Source: an uncultured Pedobacter sp. | GTDB lineage: Bacteria; Bacteroidota; Bacteroidia; Sphingobacteriales; Sphingobacteriaceae | Assembly: GCF_946480185.1 (NCBI RefSeq) | Contig: NZ_CAMLIG010000016.1 | Coordinates: 27,392-91,391 of the forward strand | DNA length: 64,000 bases | Reading direction: 5' to 3' | Part shown: one piece after another, positions 8,802 to 18,596 of the stretch | How positions within the stretch are numbered: the stretch's first letter is position 1 | Layout: every line of letters begins with the position of its first letter | Position numbers and translations under genes: made by a program | The notes under the pieces: generated by a model | Databases searched by the model: none | Seen by the model: the letters and a program-made list of their open reading frames with translations, nothing else | Told to the model about the DNA's origin: nothing

Positions 8802-11800
8802 TTGACAACGATGAGAATAATAAGATATATTTTTATAAGCCTTTGTTGCTTAACCTTTACACTTTCTGCCGAAGCTGGAAATATGGTAGGGGGAACAGTA
8901 AATGATGGCGCTGGTAATCCCTTATCAGGTGTAATCGTAACAAAGCAGGGAAATGTTAGTGGTGTAATAACCGGCAAGGACGGCAAATTTACAATCCAGA
9001 CAGAAACTTTGCCAGCAATCTTGACTTTTAAGGCGGTGGGCTTCAAAAGCATAACAGATACAGTTACAAATGCTGATGAGGTTATCAATATGGATTATGA
9101 TGATAACCTTCAGAATGTAGCCTACGGAACGCAAAGTAAAGAAAGTGTTACTTCTTCTGTATTTTCTATCAGCGGAGACGAGCTTTTATCTAACCGGTCG
9201 TCTAATTTATTGATAGCATTACAAGGTAGATTGCCGGGGTTAAGCATACTTCAAATCGATGGAGAACCTGGCAGAGAGTCTTTCAGTGCCCAAATCAGAG
9301 GATATAATTCTCCAAACTCCAACACAATCATGTATATGGTGGATGGTGTAGAAAGAGACCCTTCTGAAATTAGTCCATACGATGTGGAAAGTGTTACTGT
9401 TTTGAGGGACGCAGCCGCAACATCCATGTACGGGATGCGTGGTTCGGGCGGAGTGCTGTTAATTAACACTAAAAGAGGTTTTAACGGTAAATCAAAGATC
9501 AATATTTCTTTTGATCAGTCTGTACAGTCGCCAACAACTACCCCGGAATTTGTATCTGCAGCTGATTATCCGCTACTATATAATCAACGCGTGGCTAATG
9601 ATACCACCTACGCCGATGCACAAGATATTGCAAAAGGTGGTAATGGTTTAAACCAAAGCGCTACTGTTTTTTATACCCCTTATGAGATTGACCGTTACCA
9701 AAAAGCCGACTATACAGAATTTTACCCGGTTAGAAATGTGGTGAAAGATTTTATGAAAGATTACTCACAATTGAGCCGTTTAAATTTAGATTTTAGAGGT
9801 GGCAACGATTTAATGAAATACTTTACTTCCGTGGGTTATTTGTCTCAGGGCGGGTTATTTAAGAACGAGCCTTTTGACAAATACAGTTACGATGCGGAAT
9901 CAAAAACCAGTAGGTTTAATTTCCGTACAAATATCGATGTAAAGCTTAATAAAAATTTAAATGTTTGGGCAAACATAGCAGGCTCTTTAGGTAAAATAAA
10001 TGGCCCATATGTAGGCAGTGGTCAGGGATGGGATTATGTATTAGCAAAACTGTACGAAACTCCAAACAATGCTTTTAATGACCTTACTCCAGACGGAGAA
10101 GTGCTTATCAAACGTGATAAGCTAAATTTCAGGAATACAAACTCTGTTTATGGGTATTTAAATCGCTCGGGATCATCCTCAGAAACTGCCAATAGATTAT
10201 ACAATACTTTTGGCGGACGTCAAAAGTTAGATAAGGTTTTAGAAGGTTTATCTACTTCTGCGCAGTTTGCTTTTGATGTTTATTCCAGAAGCACCCAGCT
10301 GAGAAGTCGTACCTACGAAACTTGGGAGGTTGCAACCTTACAGGATAGCCAAGGTGCAGATTCATTGGGCTATGTAAAAGTAGGCAACGCTAGCAACTCT
10401 ACCTTGTCTGATGGACAAAATAAATACTTTAATTATATGTATAATATAAGGGCATCTGTGGATTACGACCATACCTTTGCAGGTAAACATACCCTTAGAG
10501 GAATGTTTATGGGAGAAACCTACACCCAGCAAAGGCAAGATTTATTGTCTAACAATTACATAGGATTTGCAGGTCGTTTGGCCTACGGTTATTCCAACAG
10601 GTATTTTGCAGAGGCTAACTTTGCTTATCAAGGGTCAGAGCAATTTGCTAAAGGCAAAAGGTTCGGTTTCTTCCCTTCCGTTTCTGCAGCATGGGTGGTA
10701 TCTAATGAAAATTTCTTGAAAAATAAAACAAAGTTGAATTTTCTAAAACTTAGAGTTTCAGCGGGTCAAACCGGAAATGATGCTTTTGCGTATGGCAGTT
10801 CCAACCAATACCTTTTCCTTACAACATGGAATACAAATGCTACTGAAGATCAGTTAGGTAACCCAAATATAAGATGGGAAACATCAACCAAATATAACTT
10901 GGGTTTAGATGCGAAATTTTTCAATGCCCTGTATTTCAATGCCGATATTTTTTACAATAAAAACACAGACATAATTGTAAGAGATGTCTCTATCATTCCA
11001 ACCGGTTTGTTAGGTATCGGCGGAAGCGCAACTTTACCACCGGCAAATGTGGGCGAAACGCAAAATAAAGGATTTGAATTGGTAGCTGGATACAATACTA
11101 AAATCAACAAAGATTTAACGTTTGATATTAGCGGAAATGTATCCTTTGCTAAAAACAAGTACAACTATATGGCAGAGTTGCCATATACCGAGGCTGATAA
11201 CTATGCTTTTGCTTACCGTAAACAGGGTTATTCACTCCAACAATTTTGGGGATACCAGTCTGCAGGATTATTTAATACTCAGGCCGAAATTGACGCCTGG
11301 CCAAACCAGTCTGCTTTGGGCGGTGTACCAATCCCTGGCGATATTAAATACATAGATGCCAATGGAGATAAGGTAATCGACCAAAAAGACATCTCTCCTT
11401 TGCAAATTCTTAACACTCCTGATATGACCTTCGGCTTTCGCTTGCAGTCAACTTACAAGTGGTTTGATGTAAATATCTTCTTTAACGGAGCAACCGGGCG
11501 TAATGTTAATCTTACAGGTTTTGGCAGATGGTCTAACAGAGATAATTTCACAGAATACATGAAAGGTGCATGGACTGCAGAAAAGTTTGCTAACGGGGAA
11601 GAAATTACTTCTCCAAGATTGGGTAACAATACAACCAATTACGTAGCTAGTGATTATTGGATTGTGGATGGAAGTTACCTCCGTTTAAGGAATGTGGAAC
11701 TTGGATATACACTGCCTTCAAAAATTTCCAGTCGTATTGGAGCTAGCTCTGTACGTATATATGCTAATGGGTTAAATCTACTGGTTTGGGACAAGTTGCC

Positions 11801-11894
11801 TAATAGCGATTTTGACGTAGAACCTTCAAACGGTGGAAACATTGACTATCCTATAATTAAAGCATATAATTTTGGTTTAAGTGTTAAATTTTAA
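8802..11894 (+). CDS. Second SusC/RagA TonB-dependent transporter, without STN domain
   Basis: This 1030-residue outer-membrane transporter is shorter than the first one because it lacks the STN domain. After the signal peptide (LTFTLSAEA, about residue 25) it goes directly into the carboxypeptidase-regulatory-like domain (GGTVNDGAGNPLSGVIV), then the plug (LLIALQGRLPGLSILQID, MVDGVERDPSEISPYDVES, MYGMRGSGGVLLINTKRG) and the barrel ending YPIIKAYNFGLSVKF. It should therefore import without direct sigma signalling and depend on the first SusC for induction. Sequence blocks such as QGSEQFAKGKRFGFFPSVSA are closely similar to the first SusC, so the two arose by duplication of a SusCD pair or recruitment of a relative. 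Confidence 0.95.
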   Translation: MTTMRIIRYIFISLCCLTFTLSAEAGNMVGGTVNDGAGNPLSGVIVTKQGNVSGVITGKDGKFTIQTETLPAILTFKAVGFKSITDTVTNADEVINMDYDDNLQNVAYGTQSKESVTSSVFSISGDELLSNRSSNLLIALQGRLPGLSILQIDGEPGRESFSAQIRGYNSPNSNTIMYMVDGVERDPSEISPYDVESVTVLRDAAATSMYGMRGSGGVLLINTKRGFNGKSKINISFDQSVQSPTTTPEFVSAADYPLLYNQRVANDTTYADAQDIAKGGNGLNQSATVFYTPYEIDRYQKADYTEFYPVRNVVKDFMKDYSQLSRLNLDFRGGNDLMKYFTSVGYLSQGGLFKNEPFDKYSYDAESKTSRFNFRTNIDVKLNKNLNVWANIAGSLGKINGPYVGSGQGWDYVLAKLYETPNNAFNDLTPDGEVLIKRDKLNFRNTNSVYGYLNRSGSSSETANRLYNTFGGRQKLDKVLEGLSTSAQFAFDVYSRSTQLRSRTYETWEVATLQDSQGADSLGYVKVGNASNSTLSDGQNKYFNYMYNIRASVDYDHTFAGKHTLRGMFMGETYTQQRQDLLSNNYIGFAGRLAYGYSNRYFAEANFAYQGSEQFAKGKRFGFFPSVSAAWVVSNENFLKNKTKLNFLKLRVSAGQTGNDAFAYGSSNQYLFLTTWNTNATEDQLGNPNIRWETSTKYNLGLDAKFFNALYFNADIFYNKNTDIIVRDVSIIPTGLLGIGGSATLPPANVGETQNKGFELVAGYNTKINKDLTFDISGNVSFAKNKYNYMAELPYTEADNYAFAYRKQGYSLQQFWGYQSAGLFNTQAEIDAWPNQSALGGVPIPGDIKYIDANGDKVIDQKDISPLQILNTPDMTFGFRLQSTYKWFDVNIFFNGATGRNVNLTGFGRWSNRDNFTEYMKGAWTAEKFANGEEITSPRLGNNTTNYVASDYWIVDGSYLRLRNVELGYTLPSKISSRIGASSVRIYANGLNLLVWDKLPNSDFDVEPSNGGNIDYPIIKAYNFGLSVKF

Positions 11895-11946
11895 TCATCT
11901 AAACAATATGGCTTTTAGCAATAAATTGAATTCAAAAAAGGAAAAG

Positions 11947-13743
11947 ATGAATAAGAAAAATAAAATATATAGCATGGTAAGTTTATCCCTTGCATTATGT
12001 TGCCTCATTGCCTGTGTGGATAAACTTGATGTGGTCCCATCTGATAAAATTGGTATCGGTAGGATCCTGAACAAGAATACCATTCAGGGTTTTAGAAATA
12101 ACAGCTATAGCAACCTGGACGACGATTTCACAGGCAACTATAGTGGTGAGCTTTTAGAAACCTACACCAATGATGCTTTTAGAGCAGGTACAGGAGTTAC
12201 ATTTGATTGGCATAGCGGTTTGCTTTCGCTCTCGCAAAATGCGTTTGCTGGCACTTTATGGAGTCAGTATTGGATGGGCATCAGGAAGACCAATTTGGCT
12301 TTGGAATACCTGCCGCAGTCAACAGCGCCTAAAGAGTTGATCAGTGATGAAAATCTAGCAATTTGGATGGATGAGGCAAAGGTGCTTAGGGCATGGTACC
12401 ATTTCATGCTGATTAAAAATTTTGGTCCCTTACCTTTCGTTGACAAAGCTTTCCAACCTGATTTTACAGGTTGGGGAGGCTTAACACGTCCTTCTTATGA
12501 TGAAATAAGTACACGTTTGGTGGCTGAATTAGATGAGGTGATAGCAAATGGCAAATTGAAGTTGCGTAACCAAACCAACACAGACTATGGCCGAATCAAT
12601 TTAGGCGTAGCTTATGCTTTAAAATCAAGAATTCTACTTTACAACGCAAGCCTTCTAAACAATCCAAATGCAGACCAAGCTAAATGGAAAAAAGCGGCAG
12701 ACGCTGCCCAAGCATGTTTAACTGCTTTAATGCCAGAATATCAGCTATTGCCGATCGGTAATTATGATAAGCTTTTTAATGAATCTGTAGATGTTTTAAA
12801 TAAAGAAGTTATTTATAGAGCATCAGCGAATGGAGCGGCTGTAATGAACGCCGATAACGGTGTGGACTTAAAAGGTGTTGGTTCGGCAACGCAAAGCACA
12901 AATGCTGGCGCAGTGCCCACTCAGGAACTGGTTGACTGTTTCGAGTTAAAAACCGGAGTGCTCCCGGTTGCAAGTTATAACAATGCTGATCATACTGATG
13001 TGACTTTTAATACCGGATACTCCGAATCTGCGGGTTCTAATCCGTACGCAAACCGTGATGCTCGTTTAGCTTATGCTGTTGTTTTCAACGGCAGTAAATA
13101 TGGCAAGTTTAAAGGAATGTCTGATGCAAGCCCCGAACTTACAATATTTACGTACAGTGGTAAAAGTTTTACTGGTTTTAATAATAGCCCAACTTCGCAG
13201 GACGATGCTGATAGACGCAGAACTACTACTGGTTATTACAGTAGAAAATATCGCTCAGCTTCGTATTGGGGGCCTACCGCAGGCGGAACAAATTCAAATA
13301 AAATTTACTTCCGTCTGGCAGAAATCTACCTTAACCTTGCGGAAGCGGATTGTGAGTTAAGTAATTTTGATGGCGCAATTACTGCACTGGATGCCATCCG
13401 TTTAAGAGCCGGGCAGCCTGCGATTTCTACAGTTCCCGGATTTGCTAAAACTTATGATTTTTTAATGAAAAGAATTCGTAACGAACGACGGGTGGAACTA
13501 TGTTTTGAGGGACAACACTTTTATGACCAACGCCGTTGGAAGACTATTGACCAGACCAATAAGGCGGTTACAGGGATGAAAATTACCAGCAGCACTGGAA
13601 ATGATAATGGGGTTTTTACTTACCAAAGAGTAAGTATTGATGTGCCAAGAAATGCAACAACAGATAAGTATCTTGTTTTGCCAGTGCCAATTGAGGAAGC
13701 AAGAAGATTACCTGGATTAGGACAGCCTACAGCATGGAAATAA
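11947..13743 (+). CDS. Second SusD/RagB-type surface glycan-binding lipoprotein
   Basis: The open frame extends upstream to 11881, overlapping the end of susC, but the ATG at 11947 is the likely start. It follows a purine-rich AAAAAAGGAAAAG and gives a clean lipoprotein signal (MNKKNKIYSMVSLSLALCCL, then IAC with Cys23). The resulting protein has 598 residues. SusD landmarks are KVLRAWYHFMLIKNFGPLPF, LKSRILLYNASLLNNP, FRLAEIYLNLAEADCEL and RIRNERRVELCFEGQHFYDQ followed by RRW. It should cap the transporter encoded immediately upstream. Its parallel structure to the SusD at 6890-8764 suggests that the two complexes bind related parts of the same polymer. Confidence 0.93.
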   Translation: MNKKNKIYSMVSLSLALCCLIACVDKLDVVPSDKIGIGRILNKNTIQGFRNNSYSNLDDDFTGNYSGELLETYTNDAFRAGTGVTFDWHSGLLSLSQNAFAGTLWSQYWMGIRKTNLALEYLPQSTAPKELISDENLAIWMDEAKVLRAWYHFMLIKNFGPLPFVDKAFQPDFTGWGGLTRPSYDEISTRLVAELDEVIANGKLKLRNQTNTDYGRINLGVAYALKSRILLYNASLLNNPNADQAKWKKAADAAQACLTALMPEYQLLPIGNYDKLFNESVDVLNKEVIYRASANGAAVMNADNGVDLKGVGSATQSTNAGAVPTQELVDCFELKTGVLPVASYNNADHTDVTFNTGYSESAGSNPYANRDARLAYAVVFNGSKYGKFKGMSDASPELTIFTYSGKSFTGFNNSPTSQDDADRRRTTTGYYSRKYRSASYWGPTAGGTNSNKIYFRLAEIYLNLAEADCELSNFDGAITALDAIRLRAGQPAISTVPGFAKTYDFLMKRIRNERRVELCFEGQHFYDQRRWKTIDQTNKAVTGMKITSSTGNDNGVFTYQRVSIDVPRNATTDKYLVLPVPIEEARRLPGLGQPTAWK

Positions 13744-13905
13744 GTTAATAAATTGATTAATAATAAATTGAGTTCGTTTCTAATAAATATTTTAAATCAG
13801 ATAGTAGTGTTAAGCTTTTTTAAATAGCATGCTTTAATACAAATAATTTACAAAAGGAACGGAACCAATAGTTTAACTAGTTTTAAAAACATAAAATTTT
13901 AGGTT

Positions 13906-15636
13906 ATGAAAATTAAATACAAATATTTCTCACTAGTAATGTTGCTTGCGGCATTACTATGGAGTTGTAAAAAGGAAGAAATAGAATCTGTGGATCCAAT
14001 GATAAATGGAATCAACATTCAGGCTTTAAAAGCCGCTGAAGGTTTAAGTTCTGCTAGTTGGGGCAATGCACTTATTGGTTTGAAAGACCAACGAATAAAG
14101 TTGTTTGGCGTTAAAAAACTTATCGATAAAGGCGAGTACAACGGCGACAAGTATAGTTTAAAGGATCCAGCAACTGCTACAAAAAATGTTGACAACACTT
14201 TAAGTATCCTTGATCTCAAAATGGATTCTTTGTGGAAAGCCAATATTAAAGATGATTTTGATGCTTTGGACCCTAACAGTGCTGGGATTAAAAACTTTGG
14301 TCTAACAGCTTACAACTCGGCGAGCACCAAATTTACAGCCATATATGCTTGGTTAAAAGGCGAAGCTACTGATGCCGCACAAACAAATTATATTCCAAAT
14401 GATTTTGTAGATTTTAAAAAAGAGATAGCTGTGTTGACCGGTTTAAATGCACTTAATGAGAATGAAGTTATCACTTATGTTTCTGATTTGAAGGCTCAAT
14501 TTGCATTAATGAAACAACAGTATGCAGATTTAGCGACACCCATATCAACTTCGCCCTACTTTACTAAAGCTCAAAAAGCTGTGTATGCGAGTTTAGAGCA
14601 ACAGCTGATTGACATGGAAACCACCATTCAAACTAAATTGGAACTGTCTACAAAAGATAAGCTGGACGCAATTGATCGTGACCTTTCAGCATTGGTTTAT
14701 TTTGTGGCTAACAATTACACCTCCCCTGCTCAGAAACCACTTGTATTTGGTAAAATTTCTAGTATTACCGAGCTACGTTGGTTAAGTGAGGTTGCAACTA
14801 ACGAAGAAAAGACCGGTGATTGGACACTTACTGTGGATATAGATGCGGCGGAGACCAAAAGATGGAATCCAACTGCAAAGGGTCCTGGTTTTCAGCAAAT
14901 TGATAAGTTCAAAGGAACTTTTGATGGACAAAATCACCTGATAAATGGACTGTTTATAACCAATTATACCAACTCAAAAAATATTGGTTTTTTTGCAAAT
15001 ATATCTGGAACTATAAAAAATTTGGGAATCACGAATATTTATATAAAGAGTATTGCCGGCGCAGGTGGACAAGGAGGTTCTTTGTTTGGCTGGATGACTG
15101 ACGGAAGCGTAAGCAACTGTTTCACAACTGGAACCATGGAAAGAAACAATCAGTCTGGTGGCTTCTTTGGACGTACCGCAGGTGTGGTAAGTGTACAGAA
15201 TTGCTTCTCTACAGTGAACACTCCAGCTGGAGTAGGAGATATTAGTAACTCTGCTAGCTTCATGGGTTTACCAACAGGATCAATGTCTGTGAAAAACTGT
15301 TACACTACCGGAGCGAATCCGACAAGGGTAGTGTTTGGATTTGGTTCAGGACTATCATTAACTGCAGCTTCTGGTATTTTTTACGATCCTGCTAAAGTTG
15401 GAGCAACAGCACTAGACAATGGAAACGGTGGATATTCAGGAACTACTCCAGTAAAAATGAGTGATGCAGGGGTAGTTAAAGCATTACCTACTGCTCAATG
15501 GAATGACTTAGCTAATTTCCCTGGTTTTAGTTCAACCACATGGGAGATTAAAACTGTACCCGAAATTGATGTTAATCCGAGACCTTATCTCAAGAGCTTC
15601 AATTATGATGTATTAAAGGATTTTCTTAAACCATAG
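13906..15636 (+). CDS. Surface lipoprotein with helical N-domain and GLUG-like beta C-domain
   Basis: I do not recognise a named family for the whole protein (576 residues). The lipobox ALLWSC gives Cys21. Residues about 40-280 are rich in predicted helix. From about 285 the pattern changes to short beta repeats: FKGTFDGQNHLINGLFI, NIGFFANISGTIKNLGI, GSLFGWMTDGSVSNCFTTG, GGFFGRTAGVVSVQNCFST, SASFMGLPTGSMSVKNCYTT. These are GLUG-type repeats, typical of surface-exposed beta-helices. It sits directly after the second susD, where SusE/SusF-like glycan-binding lipoproteins are usual, so an outer-surface binding role is likely but unproven. Its last 84 bases before codon Asp568 recur almost identically at 17187-17270. 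Confidence 0.75.
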   Translation: MKIKYKYFSLVMLLAALLWSCKKEEIESVDPMINGINIQALKAAEGLSSASWGNALIGLKDQRIKLFGVKKLIDKGEYNGDKYSLKDPATATKNVDNTLSILDLKMDSLWKANIKDDFDALDPNSAGIKNFGLTAYNSASTKFTAIYAWLKGEATDAAQTNYIPNDFVDFKKEIAVLTGLNALNENEVITYVSDLKAQFALMKQQYADLATPISTSPYFTKAQKAVYASLEQQLIDMETTIQTKLELSTKDKLDAIDRDLSALVYFVANNYTSPAQKPLVFGKISSITELRWLSEVATNEEKTGDWTLTVDIDAAETKRWNPTAKGPGFQQIDKFKGTFDGQNHLINGLFITNYTNSKNIGFFANISGTIKNLGITNIYIKSIAGAGGQGGSLFGWMTDGSVSNCFTTGTMERNNQSGGFFGRTAGVVSVQNCFSTVNTPAGVGDISNSASFMGLPTGSMSVKNCYTTGANPTRVVFGFGSGLSLTAASGIFYDPAKVGATALDNGNGGYSGTTPVKMSDAGVVKALPTAQWNDLANFPGFSSTTWEIKTVPEIDVNPRPYLKSFNYDVLKDFLKP

Positions 15637-15712
15637 TTACTGGTAGTTTCAATGACCTAAAAGGAGGCAGGGTAGGTTATGAATTATTTATACCAATATT
15701 AAAAACTAAATC

Positions 15713-17116
15713 ATGTTAAAATTAAGATTATTGTCTATTTGCGTTGGGATTGTTCTAGTTTCAAGTTGCGCCAAGGAAACGCTCTTAAAGGAAGAGGTGA
15801 AATCTCCAAAAATTAAGACTAATGCTTTGAGTCTTTCTACAACCACGTCTTTGCAGACCGAACTTAAACTTCAGTGGAACGTACTTGTGGGTAGTAGTGA
15901 TTATATGACAACCATTTATACAACTGAAGCGAACAACTTTCCTGTAAAAGGGCAATCTTATTATTTGCCAAGTTTCTCATCATCAAGCACCAGCCCATTG
16001 TATCGAGCTTATAATGGCTCAAAACACATGGTTACAACATCTTCTACTGGCGAAGGAAACTACACAGTGGAAGGTAATCTTGGGTATGGATACAATTCCA
16101 GTTCGACAGCAAGAGGTACAGTAAATATGTTTCGTTCTTACAGCTCGGCGCAAGGGGATTACACTCTGTCGAGTCCCAATTATAGCATAGCGTCCTATAC
16201 CACGCCTCAATATTTTTCTAAATATGGCTACCCCCGATATAATTCAAACACTTCGCTTTTAACCTTAAATGGAAGTCAAATTAGTATTAAATCAAATCGT
16301 GTGGCAGGTGGTGCTTTATGGGAATTGTCATGGAACGGAAAACAGTTTGTTAATACTACTGATTACGGACGCTTAATTCAAGCATCAATGAACCTTGGCA
16401 ACGGTGCATTACCTACAGAAGGAGGAGACGTACAGGCAAACACCAATCCTAATTTTAGTCATGGTTCACCTCTGATTGAGGCATATAACTCGGGGAGTAC
16501 TCAGGTTACAACGGCAGTGCCTTTAGAATGGAATAATGTTGCGTTTAACTCAACAGGTAATATACATGATTTGGTTATTTATAAAAACTTTAAACTAGGG
16601 AAGAAGATTACTTTGGATCCAAGTCTTAATCTAGGATCATCCAATTATTTACTCCCGCAAATCGTTAAATATGTAACCACTTTCTATACCCCTACTAGCC
16701 TATCGGGTGTGCATATTGAGATTCCAACAGGTTATTTAAATACTGAGTTTAGCCGTTTTTTTGAGATTGACGCAACCCAAGGCAATCTTAATGCAGGTCT
16801 CACTGAGATTTATCTAAACGTAAATGAGTCAAAACAAAGCCCTCATTACAATGCTGGGGGTTTGGTGCTCGCAACACAAAATCTAAATTATGCAATGGGA
16901 ATTTATATAAATATACCAGTCGCAAAGTCTGTTGATAATGACCCAAATTCAATATACTATTTAAGAAATTGGAGATTTGGAGATACAAATAAATGGTCAC
17001 TAGGTAGATTAGGCAATATTTCATCAGGTTCTCATCAATACACTTCCTATATAATTGTAGGAACTTTGGACGATGTTAGAGTTGCCATGCGTTCATTAAA
17101 CGTTAACGGGTATTAA
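15713..17116 (+). CDS. Uncharacterised lipoprotein in the SusE/F position
   Basis: This 467-residue protein has lipobox VLVSSC (Cys19) and is probably anchored in the outer membrane. I do not recognise the family. The sequence is rich in Ser, Thr, Tyr and Asn and looks all-beta. A notable segment at about 198-222 reads VAGGALWELSWNGKQFVNTT followed by DYGR, reminiscent of proteins that present a beta-sandwich resembling galactose mutarotase or glycan lyases; this likeness is weak. It lies between the GLUG-type lipoprotein and a broken copy of that gene's 3' end, so the region has rearranged. A glycan-binding or cleaving role at the surface is inferred from position only. Confidence 0.7.
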   Translation: MLKLRLLSICVGIVLVSSCAKETLLKEEVKSPKIKTNALSLSTTTSLQTELKLQWNVLVGSSDYMTTIYTTEANNFPVKGQSYYLPSFSSSSTSPLYRAYNGSKHMVTTSSTGEGNYTVEGNLGYGYNSSSTARGTVNMFRSYSSAQGDYTLSSPNYSIASYTTPQYFSKYGYPRYNSNTSLLTLNGSQISIKSNRVAGGALWELSWNGKQFVNTTDYGRLIQASMNLGNGALPTEGGDVQANTNPNFSHGSPLIEAYNSGSTQVTTAVPLEWNNVAFNSTGNIHDLVIYKNFKLGKKITLDPSLNLGSSNYLLPQIVKYVTTFYTPTSLSGVHIEIPTGYLNTEFSRFFEIDATQGNLNAGLTEIYLNVNESKQSPHYNAGGLVLATQNLNYAMGIYINIPVAKSVDNDPNSIYYLRNWRFGDTNKWSLGRLGNISSGSHQYTSYIIVGTLDDVRVAMRSLNVNGY

Positions 17117-17128
17117 GATCTCTCTAAA

Positions 17129-17275
17129 ATGTTTAGTGAATCAAAGCCTACTGCACAATGTAACAATCTTAATAACTTTCCCAGTCTTAGTTCAACCACA
17201 TGGGAGATTAAAACTGTACCCGAAATTGATGTTAATCCGAGACCCTATCTCAAGAGCTTCAATTATGATGGATGA
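17129..17275 (+). pseudogene. Remnant: duplicated 3' end of the GLUG-type lipoprotein gene
   Basis: An open frame of 48 codons (ATG 17129, stop TGA 17273-17275) encodes a protein matching the C-terminus of the 13906-15636 product: PTAQCNNLNNFPSL here against PTAQWNDLANFPGF there, then SSTTWEIKTVPEIDVNPRPY and LKSFNYD in both. It has no signal peptide and ends in DG where the full gene continues through VLKDFLKP. It is most simply a leftover from a tandem duplication. Bases 17187-17270 match 15527-15610 at 83 of 84 positions. Confidence 0.8.
17187..17270 (+). repeat. 84-bp direct repeat of 15527-15610
   Basis: The copy is offset by exactly 1660 bases and differs at one position (T at 15585, C at 17245). 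Upstream of the repeat, 17147-17186 align without gaps to 15487-15526, but only 26 of 40 bases match. Identity therefore jumps sharply at the repeat boundary, as expected from gene conversion or a short recombination tract. Confidence 0.92.
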
Positions 17276-17380
17276 AAGTATATAAGTATCAATTAATAAG
17301 TTTCATTTAACGCAGAATATAACGGAAACCTAAAATCAAAATTTTAAACAACAAGTTAAAGGTTTAAGAATTTAAAATTA

Positions 17381-18547
17381 ATGATCATGAAAAATATATT
17401 ATTAGCCTGTACCATCTTATTGTTTTCGTTTTGCGGAAAAAAGGATACTACACAACCTGTAAAACCACCACCACCTCCGCCTAAGCCTACGCCAGTTGTA
17501 GATAGTGTAAGGTATGCGGCTTTATTCTACTTTGCTAATTTTGGCGACAGTATGTTTACTAATAGCAATACTTCGCCATCTGGAGATGTGTTCATTTACA
17601 ACCTACAAACTCCTGCTTACAGTCCATACACCTTGTTGAACTTTTGGGGAAAGCCTGCATGGGCTGCAAAGCATGGAGATGGAACGATAAAAAATAATTA
17701 CAGGTTTTATTTTAACAACGACCCTGCGCAACCTAATGACTCACTTTTATATTACCATGCAGATTTGATTTCAAAAGCAGGGGTAGATTTAATTGTACTC
17801 GATTTTACCAATGGCGCTCAGGACTTTAAAAGTGGACCCACTTACATATCTGCCACAACAGCCTTGCTTAACAGCTGGCAAAAAAGAATGAAGGCTGGTT
17901 TACTTACGCCGAAAGTTGCATTTTTTGTGAAGGATGAAAGTGCTTTAACGGTTGTCGAAGATAAGTTTTTCTCTAAATATAGTCCAGACTTATTCTTCAA
18001 TTATCTTGGAAAAAAGTTGCTATTGGTAGGTCAGCCAGACCCAACTTTGGGTAATAGCGATAAAAAGCAACCTGCTGTGCCTATAAACGGAAAATTCGCA
18101 AACTATACCACCAGACATTGTTGGGGTTTAGATAATTCAGGAACTTGCTGGCAGTTTAAAGTAAACTCTGATGTACCTGCAAAACCCTTTATGTACAATG
18201 GTAAACCAGAACAAATGTGCGCACCAGTAGCAACTCAAGCCTCATACATGACCCAAGATGGTATTAACCCGACAGCAGGTGCAAAGGGCAGAAAAAATGG
18301 CGACTATTTTAAAATACACATGGCAGGTGCCATACGTGTAAAACCTAAATTTGTATTTATCCATAGCTGGAATGAGTGGGCAGCTCAAAATTTGAACAAA
18401 GATGGGGCAAATCCCAGTACAACACCTTGGTTGGTAGATATTTGGGGTACCGAATATAGCGCTGATATAGAACCAATGGCTGGTGGTCATGGAGATCAGT
18501 ACTACCAATTGATGAAAGAAGAAATCGCGAAATTTAAGAAAAACTAG
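17381..18547 (+). CDS. Lipoprotein with WNEW-motif TIM barrel, putative glycoside hydrolase (GH99/GH71-like)
   Basis: This 388-residue protein has a lipobox ending FSFC (Cys18) and a proline-rich linker (KPPPPPPKPTP, about residues 28-38), both common in surface-exposed lipoproteins. The rest resembles a TIM barrel: YYHADLISKAGVDLIVLDFT at about 122-142 and FIHSWNEWAAQ at about 326. A WNEW motif with a preceding VLDxTN strand is seen in GH99- and GH71-like barrels, but I cannot assign a family. It is a paralogue of the product of 42971-44794, which carries the same motifs plus a C-terminal beta domain and no lipid anchor. A second ATG at 17387 is an equally good start. Confidence 0.72.
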   Translation: MIMKNILLACTILLFSFCGKKDTTQPVKPPPPPPKPTPVVDSVRYAALFYFANFGDSMFTNSNTSPSGDVFIYNLQTPAYSPYTLLNFWGKPAWAAKHGDGTIKNNYRFYFNNDPAQPNDSLLYYHADLISKAGVDLIVLDFTNGAQDFKSGPTYISATTALLNSWQKRMKAGLLTPKVAFFVKDESALTVVEDKFFSKYSPDLFFNYLGKKLLLVGQPDPTLGNSDKKQPAVPINGKFANYTTRHCWGLDNSGTCWQFKVNSDVPAKPFMYNGKPEQMCAPVATQASYMTQDGINPTAGAKGRKNGDYFKIHMAGAIRVKPKFVFIHSWNEWAAQNLNKDGANPSTTPWLVDIWGTEYSADIEPMAGGHGDQYYQLMKEEIAKFKKN

Positions 18548-18596
18548 CCCTTACCAGCTAATTAGTAACTGAAGCCGAGCAGTAATAAAAGGACTA

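Noticed and set aside
11881..11946. Longer start for the second SusD overlapping the end of susC
   Set aside because: The upstream extension would place 22 polar residues before the lipoprotein signal. The ATG at 11947 gives a normal lipobox.
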